The position numbers and the translations under genes were made by a program. From NCBI GenBank assembly GCA_002403115.1, contig DHHE01000165.1:9891-21322 (forward strand): a DNA stretch of 11,432 nucleotides, in the 5' to 3' direction. How positions within the stretch are numbered: position 1 is the stretch's first letter; the number at the start of each line of letters is the position of its first letter. The notes beneath the pieces were generated by a model. The model was not told the origin of the DNA, ran no database searches, and saw only the letters and a list, made by a program, of their open reading frames with translations. Origin of the DNA: a bacterium UBP2_UBA4780 (GTDB lineage: Bacteria; Edwardsbacteria; AC1; EtOH8). Positions 1 to 8,444 of the stretch are shown here, one piece after another.

Positions 1-1
1 A

Positions 2-2107
2 ATGCGCGGCGGACACGGCGGGGGACATAGTTCGGAGCACGACTTCCACGAGGAAGCGGCCCTGGGCAACATCTACGACGCCAGGCTGGCCAGGAGGCTG
101 CTGGGGCTGCTGAGGCCCTATTGGGCCATGTTGGTCCTGGCGGTCATGGTGCTTTTGGCCGTCACCGCCTTCGACCTGGTGCTGCCATACCTGACCAAGG
201 AGGTCATCGACCGCCACATCGCCGTCTCCGGCCGGAAGGCCTCGACCGAGTCATCGGTGGAAAACTCCCGGCCGCTGGCCGGGGACACGGTGCTGCTGGA
301 CCAGGCCCGGCTCTCCAAGTCCCAGCAGGGGCTGGTCCCGGCCCTGGAGCGCCAGGGAAGGCTGGGGGTGGAGCGCTACTATTACTTCGACCTGGGCAAG
401 GCCGGCCCGGCCGCGGCCCTGGTGGTTTCCTCCCACCCGCGGTTGTTCGAGAGGCACGGGAACACCGTCCTCATCCGCCACCAGGAGCTTAAGACACTAT
501 CCCGGCAGGAGGTGACGGCCGTCAGGGGCGGGGACCTGGCGGGCATCTCGCGGTTCGGCCTTATCTTCCTGGGCCTGCTGGTGGTCAGCTTCGGGCTGAA
601 CTTCGCCCAGGTCCTGCTGGTCCAGCTGGTGGGCCAGCGCTTCATGCACGGTCTGCGGCAGAAGGTCTTCGCCAAGCTGCAGACGATGGACATGGCCTAC
701 TTCGACCGCAATCCGGTGGGGCGGCTGGTGACCCGGGCCACCAACGATGTCGACGCCATCAACGAGGCCTTCGTCTCGGTGTTCGCCCAGCTGCTGCGGG
801 ACGTGGCACTGATCGTGGCCATCATGGCGGTGATGATCCGGCTGGACCCGAGGCTGTTCCTGATCACCTGCGCCGTCCTGCCCCTGATCGCGTTCTGGAC
901 GGTATTCTTCCGGATAAGGGCCAGGGACATCTACCGCCGGATCCGGGTGAGACTGGCCCGGCTGAACGCCACCTTGCAGGAGAACATCTCCGGCATGCGG
1001 GTGATCCAGATATTCCGCCGCGAGGCCGAGAACGTGCGGCGTTTCGAGCGGGTCAACAGCGATTACTTCCAGGCCTCGATGCAGGAGGTGCTGGTGATGT
1101 CCTTCTTCCGCCCGCTGGTGGAGATCATCTCGGCCGCCGGACTGGCCCTGATCATCTACTACGGCGGCGGCCAGGCCATTCGGGGGACCATTTCTCTGGG
1201 GGTGCTGGTGGCCTTCATCACCTACCTGCGGATGTTCTTCAGGCCCATTCAGGAGCTGACCGAGAGCTACACCGTGCTCCAATCGGCCATGGCCTCGTCG
1301 GAACGGATATTCCAGCTGCTGGACCAGCCGGTGGAGATCACCGGCCCGACCCGCCCCAGGACCATGGGGAAGGTCAGGGGACGGATCGAGTTCAGGGACG
1401 TCTGGTTCGAATACGCGCCCGGAGAGCCTGTGTTGAAGAACATCTCCTTCAAGGTCGAGCCCGGGGAAAGGGTGGCCTTCGTCGGGGCCACCGGCTCGGG
1501 AAAGACCACCATCATCAGCCTCATCGCCCGGCTCTACGACATCCGGCAGGGCTCCATCACCCTGGACGGCGCGGACATCCGGGAGCTGGGCCTGGACCGG
1601 CTGCGCTCGGTGATGGGGGTGGTGATGCAGGACGTCTTCCTGTTCTCCGGGGACATCAAGGGAAACATCAGGCTGAACCGGGACCTGTCCGACTACCAGG
1701 TGCAGAAGGTAGCCCAGCAGGTCCACGCCGACACCTTCATCGAACGCTTTCCCAAGAGCTACGACGAGGGGGTCAGGGAGCGGGGGGTGACCCTCTCGGC
1801 CGGGGAGCGGCAGCTGCTGTCGTTCGCCCGGGCCCTGGCCTTTGATCCGCCGATCCTGGTGCTGGACGAGGCCACCGCCAACATCGACTCGGCCACCGAG
1901 AAGCTGATCCAGGACGCCCTGTCGGTTCTGATGAAGGGGCGGACCTCAATCGTCATCGCCCACCGGCTGTCCACCATCAAGAACGTGGACCGGATCTACG
2001 TCCTGCACAAAGGGGAGATCCGCGAGACCGGGAGCCACCAGCAGCTGCTAAAGAAGAAGGGCCTGTACCACAGCCTCTACCTGCTGCAGCACGGGGGAGG
2101 GGCGTGA
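2..2107 (+). CDS. ABC exporter half-transporter (TMD-NBD), MdlB/YheH/LmrD-like
   Basis: Inner-membrane ATP-driven exporter subunit; substrate unknown. About six membrane helices are visible (first near residues 42-66, second near 184-208), followed by a complete nucleotide-binding domain from about 460: Walker A GATGSGKTT at 495-503, Q-loop Q543, signature LSAGERQ at 598-604, Walker B ending D622 with catalytic E623, and H-loop H654. The signature is LSAGE rather than LSGGQ, a variant I associate with half-subunits of heterodimeric exporters such as YheH/LmrD; a partner gene may lie just upstream, outside the window. An insert of about 105 residues (77-181) sits in the first extracytoplasmic loop. 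At 701 aa it is about 100 aa longer than a minimal half-transporter, and the insert accounts for this. The N-terminus is Gly/His-rich, then joins a family-typical stretch ending RPYW. The ATG is at base 2, so no ribosome site can be seen and a start further upstream cannot be excluded. Confidence 0.93.
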   Translation: MRGGHGGGHSSEHDFHEEAALGNIYDARLARRLLGLLRPYWAMLVLAVMVLLAVTAFDLVLPYLTKEVIDRHIAVSGRKASTESSVENSRPLAGDTVLLDQARLSKSQQGLVPALERQGRLGVERYYYFDLGKAGPAAALVVSSHPRLFERHGNTVLIRHQELKTLSRQEVTAVRGGDLAGISRFGLIFLGLLVVSFGLNFAQVLLVQLVGQRFMHGLRQKVFAKLQTMDMAYFDRNPVGRLVTRATNDVDAINEAFVSVFAQLLRDVALIVAIMAVMIRLDPRLFLITCAVLPLIAFWTVFFRIRARDIYRRIRVRLARLNATLQENISGMRVIQIFRREAENVRRFERVNSDYFQASMQEVLVMSFFRPLVEIISAAGLALIIYYGGGQAIRGTISLGVLVAFITYLRMFFRPIQELTESYTVLQSAMASSERIFQLLDQPVEITGPTRPRTMGKVRGRIEFRDVWFEYAPGEPVLKNISFKVEPGERVAFVGATGSGKTTIISLIARLYDIRQGSITLDGADIRELGLDRLRSVMGVVMQDVFLFSGDIKGNIRLNRDLSDYQVQKVAQQVHADTFIERFPKSYDEGVRERGVTLSAGERQLLSFARALAFDPPILVLDEATANIDSATEKLIQDALSVLMKGRTSIVIAHRLSTIKNVDRIYVLHKGEIRETGSHQQLLKKKGLYHSLYLLQHGGGA

Positions 2108-2110
2108 AGA

Positions 2111-2137
2111 TTTCTTCTCCCGCAGAGACGCAGAGGA
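2111..2137. repeat. Fragment of a CGCAGAG-type interspersed repeat
   Basis: Two copies of CGCAGAG lie one base apart (2121-2127 and 2129-2135), just after the exporter stop codon and followed by an AT-rich stretch unlike the GC-rich genes on both sides. From memory, short intergenic runs of this CGCAGAGA/CGCAAAGA type are scattered through many environmental bacterial genomes; that it belongs to that class is inference. A TATAAA-like box at 2139-2144 has no convincing -35 partner, so I do not call a promoter here. Confidence 0.35.
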
Positions 2138-2194
2138 TTATAAAATACATAAAAGACCAGATCTCTGGGAGCAAAGCATGGAGGCAACCTCAGG

Positions 2195-2836
2195 ATGACG
2201 ATGGCGGGTTCGAAAGCGAAGCGACTTAAAGGAGAAATCATCCGCCTCTGCCGGCGGCTGGATGACCGGGGCTTCGTCCCGGCCACCGACGGCAACGTCT
2301 CGGCCCGGGCCGGCAGCGGCCGCCTGCTGGTCACCCCGTCCCTGGTCCCCAAGGGCACGGTGAAGCCCGGCCAGCTTCTGCTGGTCGACCTCAGGGGCCG
2401 GGTGTTATCGGGGAAAGGAAGACCGACCTCCGAAATGAAGATGCACCTCGAGGTCTACCGCCAGCGGCCGGAGATCGGGGCCGTGGTCCACGCCCACCCG
2501 CCGGCGGCCACGGCCTTCGCCGCCTGCCGCCTGCCGCTCGACAAGCCCATACTGCCCGAAGCGGTGGTGATGCTGGGGCCTGTGCCGCTGGCCGGCTACG
2601 CCACGCCGTCCACCGAAGAGGTGCCCAGGTCCATAGCTCCGCTGGTCAAAAGGCACAATGCGATACTTTTGGCCAACCATGGGGCGCTGGCATGGGGGAG
2701 GGACCTGCGGGAGGCCCTGGAGAGGATGGAGCGGGTGGAGCACCTGGCCAGGGTGGCGCTTCTGTCAAGGCTTCTGGGCGGGGCCAAAACGCTGAGCGCG
2801 GCCCAAAGGGCGATTCTGAAACGGCTATTCGGATAA
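2195..2836 (+). CDS. Class II aldolase/adducin-family protein (L-fuculose-1-phosphate aldolase-like)
   Basis: Cytosolic zinc-dependent sugar-phosphate aldolase or epimerase of the FucA/AraD/MtnB superfamily. At 213 aa it matches the family's usual 200-230 aa single domain. Visible landmarks: a glycine/asparagine-containing N-terminal phosphate-binding region (DGNVSAR near 34-40), the catalytic-glutamate equivalent E80 in TSEMKMH, the zinc histidines H99 and H101 in VHAHPP, and the third zinc histidine H162 in NHGA. All expected active-site residues are present, so an active enzyme is likely. The substrate cannot be decided: fuculose-1-P, ribulose-5-P and methylthioribulose-1-P enzymes share these motifs. 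I chose the ATG at 2195 because GGAGG at 2180-2184 sits 10 bases upstream; the ATG at 2201 is too far from it. It follows the exporter by 87 bases on the same strand and ends 18 bases before a strong terminator. A link to the exporter is not evident. Confidence 0.9.
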   Translation: MTMAGSKAKRLKGEIIRLCRRLDDRGFVPATDGNVSARAGSGRLLVTPSLVPKGTVKPGQLLLVDLRGRVLSGKGRPTSEMKMHLEVYRQRPEIGAVVHAHPPAATAFAACRLPLDKPILPEAVVMLGPVPLAGYATPSTEEVPRSIAPLVKRHNAILLANHGALAWGRDLREALERMERVEHLARVALLSRLLGGAKTLSAAQRAILKRLFG

Positions 2837-2854
2837 CAAGGCCGGTTGAAACCG

Positions 2855-2883
2855 AAGGGGGCTTTCTTGCGGAAAGCCCCCTT
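2855..2883. terminator. Rho-independent terminator, probably bidirectional
   Basis: A perfect 12-bp stem (2855-2866 with 2872-2883) closes a 5-base loop (TTGCG). On the + strand it is followed by the T-rich tract CTTCTTTACTTAT-like sequence at 2881-2893. It begins 18 bases after the aldolase stop and lies between convergent genes, 39 bases beyond the stop of the minus-strand PorV-TPR gene, so it can end transcripts from both sides. The T-tract is better on the + side. Confidence 0.85.
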
Positions 2884-2921
2884 CTTTACTTATAGCCAAC
2901 CCAACCGCCACCGGGGCCGTT

Positions 2922-4880
2922 TCACTGGCCGATGATCTTCAGTTTCTCCCGGGCCCTTTCCAGGTTGCGGCGGGCGTTGGCATGGCCGGGATCGAGCTGG
3001 ACCACCCGCTGCCAGTACTCAACGGCCTGGGCGTAATCCTCCTGGGTGTAGGCGCTGATGCCCTTGAGGTATAGGTCCGCTATCTCGCTGGCGGCGGCCT
3101 TGGAGCGCTGGGAAGCTACCCGGGAAAGATACTCGGCGGCCGTCCGGTTATCCCGGTCCAGCGAGAGCGCCAGCCTAAGCTCGGCCTCGGCCTGGCCGTA
3201 CATTCCCTTCCGGAAAAGCCCGGCGCCCCGGTCGGCAACGGTGTCGGCGTAAGCCTTCAGAGAGGGAGCCATCTCCCGCAGCCTGGCGGCGGCGGCATCG
3301 CTGCCCGGGTCCAAAGCCATGGCCCGGTTCACCTGGGCAAGGGCCGCCGGCCATCTCCCCTGCCGGCCAAGCTGCTCGGCGCGGCTGAGGGCGGCCTCGA
3401 CCGCCTGCTGCTGCAGTGCCCTGGCCCGGGAGATGGAAGACCTGGCCGTGGCGTGTTCGGGATCGATAACCAGGACTTTCCCCCATTCCTCCACGGCCCG
3501 GGAGTATTTCTTGGCCGCCAGTAATACGGTCCCGGCCCTCAAGTGCCGGTCGATGGTCCGGGCGGTGGAATCGGCCGCCGCGCCTGTAATCGGAGAGGTC
3601 GCGACCAGGCCGTCGGAGGCCTTCTGCAGCCATTCCCTCGCGCCCAAGTGCTCCGGCCGTATCTCCAAAACCCGTCCGAAGTCGGCGATGGCGTCTATCA
3701 GCCTTCCCTCGCTGTAGGCGGCCAGGCCGGAGGCCAGATGCCGGCCTGCCTCCCGGTCTTCTATAATGGCCCTGGCCTCGCCCAAGGACTGGGCCGCCTC
3801 GGAATAGTCCGGGTCCCATACCAGGGCCAGGTCAAAGCTGGCCAGGGCCTGGTCGGGCTGGCCGGACCTCATCTGGGAGAGGCCCTGGCGGTGGAACGAC
3901 TCGGCCGTGACCCTGGCCCGCCTTTGCAGCTCGGCGGAGATGGCCCGTTCGGCGCGGGCCCCGGCGGCGACACCCGGGCGGTATGACAGGGAGAACTGGT
4001 GCGCCAGCCCCAGCACGCCCCGGGAAAACGCGGCATAGTCAACGCCGTATCCGCCCACCCGGGCTCCCAGCCCGCCGGAAAGCCCGGCCCGGCCGCCGGC
4101 ATCCGACAGCCCGCCCTTGTACCCGGCCCTGATGCTCAACCGTCCCATCAGGAACCCCTCGGCTCCCAGGCAGGCGACTAGCGGCCGGTGGCGCGGCTTG
4201 ACCATGTCCCCGGAGACGCTCAGGAGGCCACCCATCAAGTCGTAGCCGGCCCCCAGCCTCAACCGGGAGGGCAGGGGGTAAGACTGGTCGTCGAACCTGA
4301 CGCCGCCGCCCATGTTGGTGAGCGCCGCGCCGGCCCGGAAACCGGGCAGCCAGCCGTCGAAACCGACGCCGAGGTCGCCGGCCACGGCCGTCGCCTGGTC
4401 CGGCCCGATCTTCTGGTAGACGAGCCTGAGGCTGGTCCCGGCCGAAATGTTTCGCCCCCAGCGGCGGGCGCAGGTGACGGCCGGGGCCAGTCCCGTCGCC
4501 CCGAAGGTGGAGATCGGCGAGGCCGAAGGCTCGGTCCGTTCCTCCAGTCCGCCTATGGTGAAAGACTGAAGGGACAAGGCCAGCGACAGCCGGCGGCCGC
4601 CGTAGGCGGCGGCCAGGTGCTGGCTCCTGGCCGACAGGCCGATCTCGACATGCGAGGCGGAGAACTCGGCGCCCTTCAGCCACCCCAGTGCCCCGGGATT
4701 CCAGAAGACCGCCGCGGCCGATGGGGGGCGGGAGGCGATCGCCCCGCCGACGGCGGCGGCCTCGGCCCCGGCATCCAGGCTGAGGAAGGACGCCCCGGTT
4801 CCGCCCTCGGCCAGCAGCAGGCCGGGCATCAGGGCCAGGAACGTCCCCATGGCTGTTATGATCGGGCCGCGCAAACGCAT
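2922..4880 (-). CDS. PorV/PorQ-like outer-membrane protein fused to C-terminal TPR repeats
   Basis: Predicted exported envelope protein of 652 aa, numbered from the ATG at 4880. A signal peptide (about 1-24, arginine-containing n-region, hydrophobic core, ending LLLAEGG) precedes a glycine-rich, beta-strand-alternating region (about 30-302). Near residues 50-63 this region holds an alanine-rich stretch ending WNPG, as in the PorV/PorQ (UPF0164-like) family of FCB outer-membrane barrels. Residues about 326-652 form six TPR-like units, recognisable by repeated small/aromatic positions and xxLDP-type turns. PorV proteins help deliver type IX secretion substrates at the outer membrane; the TPR half would be a protein-binding platform, presumably periplasmic. 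The start at 4880 is 7 bases after the stop of the upstream propeller gene, with only a weak AGCGAAG ribosome site; the frame stays open to an ATG at 4931 inside that gene, but that start would put a polar stretch before the signal peptide. It is the last gene of the minus-strand cluster. Confidence 0.82.
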   Translation of the reverse strand: MRLRGPIITAMGTFLALMPGLLLAEGGTGASFLSLDAGAEAAAVGGAIASRPPSAAAVFWNPGALGWLKGAEFSASHVEIGLSARSQHLAAAYGGRRLSLALSLQSFTIGGLEERTEPSASPISTFGATGLAPAVTCARRWGRNISAGTSLRLVYQKIGPDQATAVAGDLGVGFDGWLPGFRAGAALTNMGGGVRFDDQSYPLPSRLRLGAGYDLMGGLLSVSGDMVKPRHRPLVACLGAEGFLMGRLSIRAGYKGGLSDAGGRAGLSGGLGARVGGYGVDYAAFSRGVLGLAHQFSLSYRPGVAAGARAERAISAELQRRARVTAESFHRQGLSQMRSGQPDQALASFDLALVWDPDYSEAAQSLGEARAIIEDREAGRHLASGLAAYSEGRLIDAIADFGRVLEIRPEHLGAREWLQKASDGLVATSPITGAAADSTARTIDRHLRAGTVLLAAKKYSRAVEEWGKVLVIDPEHATARSSISRARALQQQAVEAALSRAEQLGRQGRWPAALAQVNRAMALDPGSDAAAARLREMAPSLKAYADTVADRGAGLFRKGMYGQAEAELRLALSLDRDNRTAAEYLSRVASQRSKAAASEIADLYLKGISAYTQEDYAQAVEYWQRVVQLDPGHANARRNLERAREKLKIIGQ

Positions 4881-4887
4881 CGCTTCG

Positions 4888-6858
4888 CTACTTGACGATG
4901 GCGAATTTCTTGACCACGGTGCGGTTTTCACCGTCGGCGTCGCTGACGGCCGTCAACCTCAGGATGTAGACATCGCTGGCGACGCCCCGGATGTCCCAGA
5001 CCACGGCGTTGGAGCTTGCCTGGTGGGGCGGGCGTCCGCCGTCCCCCCGTCCGGTGAGGCGGGTCACCCGCCGGCCGTCCAGGGCGAACACCTCGGCGGT
5101 GACCATCGCGTTGGAGTTGACATAGTAATGGAAGTGCACCCGGTCGCCCCGGGCGGGGTTGGGCCAGGCGTACACCATGCCATCGGGAAGGAATTCGCCG
5201 CCGGCGGCCAGGGATAGGTCCAAAAATGACCAGCCCCGGTTCGCCCATCGGTCGTAACCCGAGACAGTCAGCCGGCAGGGACCGGACGCCAGGCCGGCGG
5301 TGGACAGTTCGGCCGTATAGACTGCGGAATCGCGAAGCAGGGGGGCGGTTCGGAAGGAGCCGTCGCCGGACCGCAGGGTGCAGGAGACCGCGGAGTCGGG
5401 ATGCAGGGCCTCGCTGGGAACGGCCGAGATCGAGAGCAGGGACCCGACCGCGGGGGATGACGGGGAGACCTGTATGGAGAAGGAGGGGGGAGAGGTGTCG
5501 GGACCAGCCTTGTAGAACCAGGCCGAGTCGAGGGCGCCCCAGAGCCCGGCTGAGTCCAACCCGCGCAGGTAAACCACGTGGAGCCCCGGGGACAGGGGGG
5601 CGGTGAAGATTGTGTCGAAGACATCGACCGAGGCCGGGCCGAAGCCGGCCACCGGGGACGGTGAAATTCCGGATCCCGGGGCGCCGGCCGAGTCCAAAAA
5701 ATACTCGGCCCCGGCAACCCCGCGGTTGTCGGTAATGCGGCCGGTGAGGACGGTGAAACCCTCCTGACGGACGGTGTCCGGCGAAAGCGCCATGGAGGCC
5801 ACCGCCGGGGGCGAGTTGTCCAGAAAAGAGCTGGCCAGCTTCAGCCAGCCCCGGGTCTGGTCGTAATAGGCGACGTATATGATGGAATCGGCGGAGACCC
5901 GGCATGAGGTATACATGCCCACCGTGCCGGCGGTGTCCACCGCCTCGGTGATCCATGTACCGCCGACACGGCGCGAAACGCGGAGGTCGCCGTTGACTCG
6001 GTCGAAAAAGCTGACCACCGGCTGGCCCGTGGGATCCAGCGCCAGAGAGACGTATCCGCCGCCGGTTCCGCTGTTGTCGGCGGTGTCGAGCACCCAGCCG
6101 GCGGGCTTGACCGCCCGTTTGACGCGGCCGCCGGCGGAGTCGAGATAGGCGATGGTCGGGACGTCGCCGCTCAACACTAGGCTCGTATGAATGCCGGCGT
6201 CAATGGCCGGGTCCGGATTCTCCCTGACCCAGTTGATGCCCTGCTGCCGGGCGAACACAAGCTGCCTCTGGGTGTCGGAGTAATAGCTGATCCTGGTCTG
6301 GTTGTTGCCGCTGTTGGCCACCGAGGTGAAACGCCCGACGTCGCCGGCGGTGTCAATCTGGGTCAGTGCCCAGGAGGTGGTCTTGGTGGCCAGCTTGAGG
6401 TTTCGCCTTTCCTGGTCGTGATAGCTGATGATGTCGGTGGTTCCCAGCAGGCAGAGCGAGGTGTACTGGCCGACGCCGGGGCCGGGGTCGGGTGTTTCCG
6501 TCACCCAGGCGCTCCCGCTGAAGGCGGCATACTTGAGGGCCCGGTTGGTGGAATCGAAATAACCGACCCTGGGGTTATTATCAGCGCCGACCGCGATGGC
6601 GCAGAACCGTCCGACGTCGCCGGAGGTGTCTATGGCGCTCAAGCTCCAGCCGCCTCCGCTTTTCCTCGCGTAACGCAAGTCGCCTTCAAGCGAATCGTAA
6701 TAACACAGGTGCAGGTTCCCGGCCCCGTCCACGGCCAGCGAGGCGTACTGGCCGGCGCGGCCCGAGGAATCGACGGTCTCGACGGTCCAAGTCAGGGCGC
6801 CGGCCGATCCGGCTGCCAGCAGCAGCGCAATGAGGGACAGTGTCGGTAAGGCCTTCAT
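4888..6858 (-). CDS. Secreted seven-repeat beta-propeller protein with FlgD/T9SS-like C-terminal domain
   Basis: Exported protein of 656 aa, function unknown. A signal peptide (about 1-21, cleavage near AGA/LTW) is followed by seven tandem units beginning at W24, W71, W118, W163, W210, W255 and W302. Each is 45-47 residues with the pattern W-x-x-E-x-x-D, a G-Q/R-Y/F-x-S segment, then a YYD/YFD-like strand and a basic-x-A strand. Seven units fit a closed seven-bladed propeller. Two Ig-like regions follow (about 349-450 and 456-550, each opening with a S-P-P motif), then a C-terminal domain (about 562-656) with WPNPARGD and a V-W-D...G-x-Y-I-L-R strand pair, like FlgD_ig or type A sorting domains of type IX substrates. 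Its ATG overlaps the phosphatase stop (ATGA), and GGAGAAAGG lies just upstream, so it is translationally coupled. Surface attachment or secretion through the PorV-like neighbour is inference. Confidence 0.85.
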   Translation of the reverse strand: MKALPTLSLIALLLAAGSAGALTWTVETVDSSGRAGQYASLAVDGAGNLHLCYYDSLEGDLRYARKSGGGWSLSAIDTSGDVGRFCAIAVGADNNPRVGYFDSTNRALKYAAFSGSAWVTETPDPGPGVGQYTSLCLLGTTDIISYHDQERRNLKLATKTTSWALTQIDTAGDVGRFTSVANSGNNQTRISYYSDTQRQLVFARQQGINWVRENPDPAIDAGIHTSLVLSGDVPTIAYLDSAGGRVKRAVKPAGWVLDTADNSGTGGGYVSLALDPTGQPVVSFFDRVNGDLRVSRRVGGTWITEAVDTAGTVGMYTSCRVSADSIIYVAYYDQTRGWLKLASSFLDNSPPAVASMALSPDTVRQEGFTVLTGRITDNRGVAGAEYFLDSAGAPGSGISPSPVAGFGPASVDVFDTIFTAPLSPGLHVVYLRGLDSAGLWGALDSAWFYKAGPDTSPPSFSIQVSPSSPAVGSLLSISAVPSEALHPDSAVSCTLRSGDGSFRTAPLLRDSAVYTAELSTAGLASGPCRLTVSGYDRWANRGWSFLDLSLAAGGEFLPDGMVYAWPNPARGDRVHFHYYVNSNAMVTAEVFALDGRRVTRLTGRGDGGRPPHQASSNAVVWDIRGVASDVYILRLTAVSDADGENRTVVKKFAIVK

Positions 6859-8387
6859 GAGCCTTTCTCCATGGGCGTCCTTTGGGCGACCACAAACGTG
6901 ATGTCATCCGCCTGGGCCCGGCCGGCGGTGAATTCGTCGAGGCGGGCCGATAGCTCGTCCGCCAGCGCCAAGGGGCCTTTGCCGCCGGCCCCGCGGATGA
7001 CGGCCTCCAGCCGGATTTCGCCGAACTGCTCGCCCTGGGGGTTGACCGCCTCGGACACGCCGTCGGTGTAAGCCACCAGCACGTCTCCGGGCTTGAACTC
7101 GGCCGTCTCCTCCTTAAGCCTCTCCAGGAACGCCCCTTCGTCGGCGAAGGAAACCCCCAGCGGCTGGCCGGCCGGCTTGAGGGTCAGCAGGCGTTCGGGC
7201 TTGGGGCGGAAGAGGTAGGCCGGGTTGTGGCCGGCGCAACAGCAGCGCAGGCGGCCCGCCTCCGGCTCCAGCAGAGCGTAGAACAGGGTGACGAACATGT
7301 CCTCGGGGATGTCGCGCCGCAGGGCCGCGTGGACCGAGCCCACCAGTTCCCGGGGCGAACCGGACCGGGCGCCCTCCAGCCGGATGATGCTGCGCAGCAT
7401 GGTCATCACCATCGAGCCGCCCACGCCCTTGCCCGAGACGTCGGCAACCACTATGCCCAAGCGTCCCCGGCCGGCGTCGATGAAGTCGTAATAATCACCG
7501 CCCACCTCGGCGGCGGCCCGGTAGCGCGAGGCCATCCGCAGGCCCGGCCGGGCCGGCACGGCCGCGGGCAGCAGCGCCGTCTGGATGTCGCGGGCTATCT
7601 GCAGCTCCCGCTTGATCCGCTCCTGCTCGATCAGCCGCTCCCGGGCCACTTTCAGCTTGGCGGCCATGGACCTGGCCGCCAGGGCAATCTTACCCACCTC
7701 GTCGCGGCGGCCGGTCTTTATTTGCCGGTCCAGGTCCCCGTTGCCTATGGCCTCGATATCCGCGGTTATCCTGCCCAGAGGGCCGACCACCAGCGACACC
7801 ATCAGCAGCATCCCGGCCAGGCCCAGGATCATTATTCCCAGGGTCACCAGCGCCAGGCCGCGCCTGGCCCGGGCGATGGCCAGGCGGATGGATTCCCGGG
7901 AGACCGCCACCCGGGCCCGGCCGATGGCCTTGCCCCCCACGGCGACCGGATGGAAGATATCGAAGACCTCCACGCCCTGCTTCGTCCGGTACTCCAAGAT
8001 GTCCCCGGACGTCCCCTCTTTTCGCCGGGCGCCGGGAGGGACCGACTCTGGGGTTCCTACCAGCGACAGGTCGGTATGGGCCCAGATCACGCCCAGGGAG
8101 TCGGTCACCGAGCAGAAGATCACCCCGGGATTGCGGGTCTTGGCGTCGACCACCAGTTTGGCCAGGGCCAGGTCGTCCCCGGTCACCAGGGCCTCCTCGG
8201 CGCCGGACGCCAGGCCTGAACAGATGGTGCGGCCACGCAGCAGGATCTCCCCGGCCAGGGCCGCCTGCTCGTGCCTGGAAAAATACAGGTAGGCGGCCAG
8301 CATCATGGCCGGCACGAAAAGAACCAGCCACAGCGCGAACCTGGCCTTAAGGCCCAGTCCCGGCCGGAGTCCGCCGGAGCCGCCCAT
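6855..8387 (-). CDS. Membrane-bound SpoIIE/RsbU-type PP2C phosphatase with periplasmic sensor and HAMP
   Basis: Serine/threonine phosphatase of 510 aa, of the kind that dephosphorylates STAS antagonists in partner-switching circuits. Order: TM1 (about 16-36); periplasmic sensor region (about 37-176) with a Cache/PAS-like TDSLGVIWAHTD segment; TM2 (about 178-202); HAMP (about 203-255); a coiled-coil linker ending in the family-typical IARDIQTALLP (265-274); and the PP2C domain (about 280-503). The metal-binding acidic residues are all present: D298 and D301 in GGDYYD, D316 in DVSGKG, D442 in TDGV, and D494/D495 in ADDIT. An active, signal-responsive phosphatase is expected. GGGAGG lies 11 bases before the ATG. 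It follows two STAS-HATPase genes by 57 bases, so those proteins are the obvious candidate substrates. The sensed signal is unknown. Confidence 0.94.
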   Translation of the reverse strand: MGGSGGLRPGLGLKARFALWLVLFVPAMMLAAYLYFSRHEQAALAGEILLRGRTICSGLASGAEEALVTGDDLALAKLVVDAKTRNPGVIFCSVTDSLGVIWAHTDLSLVGTPESVPPGARRKEGTSGDILEYRTKQGVEVFDIFHPVAVGGKAIGRARVAVSRESIRLAIARARRGLALVTLGIMILGLAGMLLMVSLVVGPLGRITADIEAIGNGDLDRQIKTGRRDEVGKIALAARSMAAKLKVARERLIEQERIKRELQIARDIQTALLPAAVPARPGLRMASRYRAAAEVGGDYYDFIDAGRGRLGIVVADVSGKGVGGSMVMTMLRSIIRLEGARSGSPRELVGSVHAALRRDIPEDMFVTLFYALLEPEAGRLRCCCAGHNPAYLFRPKPERLLTLKPAGQPLGVSFADEGAFLERLKEETAEFKPGDVLVAYTDGVSEAVNPQGEQFGEIRLEAVIRGAGGKGPLALADELSARLDEFTAGRAQADDITFVVAQRTPMEKGS

Positions 8388-8444
8388 GGTCAGCTCATCC
8401 TCCCGGGCCGCAAACTCCGGCCGATAGTGCCGGGAGTATAAACA

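Noticed and set aside
497..1726. 409-codon open frame on the - strand opposite the ABC exporter
   Set aside because: It is the complement of a complete, motif-rich exporter gene. Its product is Pro/Gln/His/Asp-rich low-complexity sequence, typical of antisense frames in GC-rich DNA.
2108..2194. Possible promoter for the aldolase in the AT-rich gap
   Set aside because: TATAAA-like sequence at 2139-2144 is present, but no -35-like hexamer lies at a normal distance. AT-richness alone is not enough.
4881..4931. Upstream ATG extending the PorV-TPR protein by 17 residues into the propeller gene
   Set aside because: It would put a polar Ser-rich stretch before the signal peptide. The ATG at 4880 gives a normal signal peptide and a 7-base gap after the preceding stop.
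7227..8219. 330-codon open frame on the + strand opposite the phosphatase
   Set aside because: It is a Gly/His/Gln-rich shadow of the phosphatase frame with no domain-like sequence and no convincing start signal.
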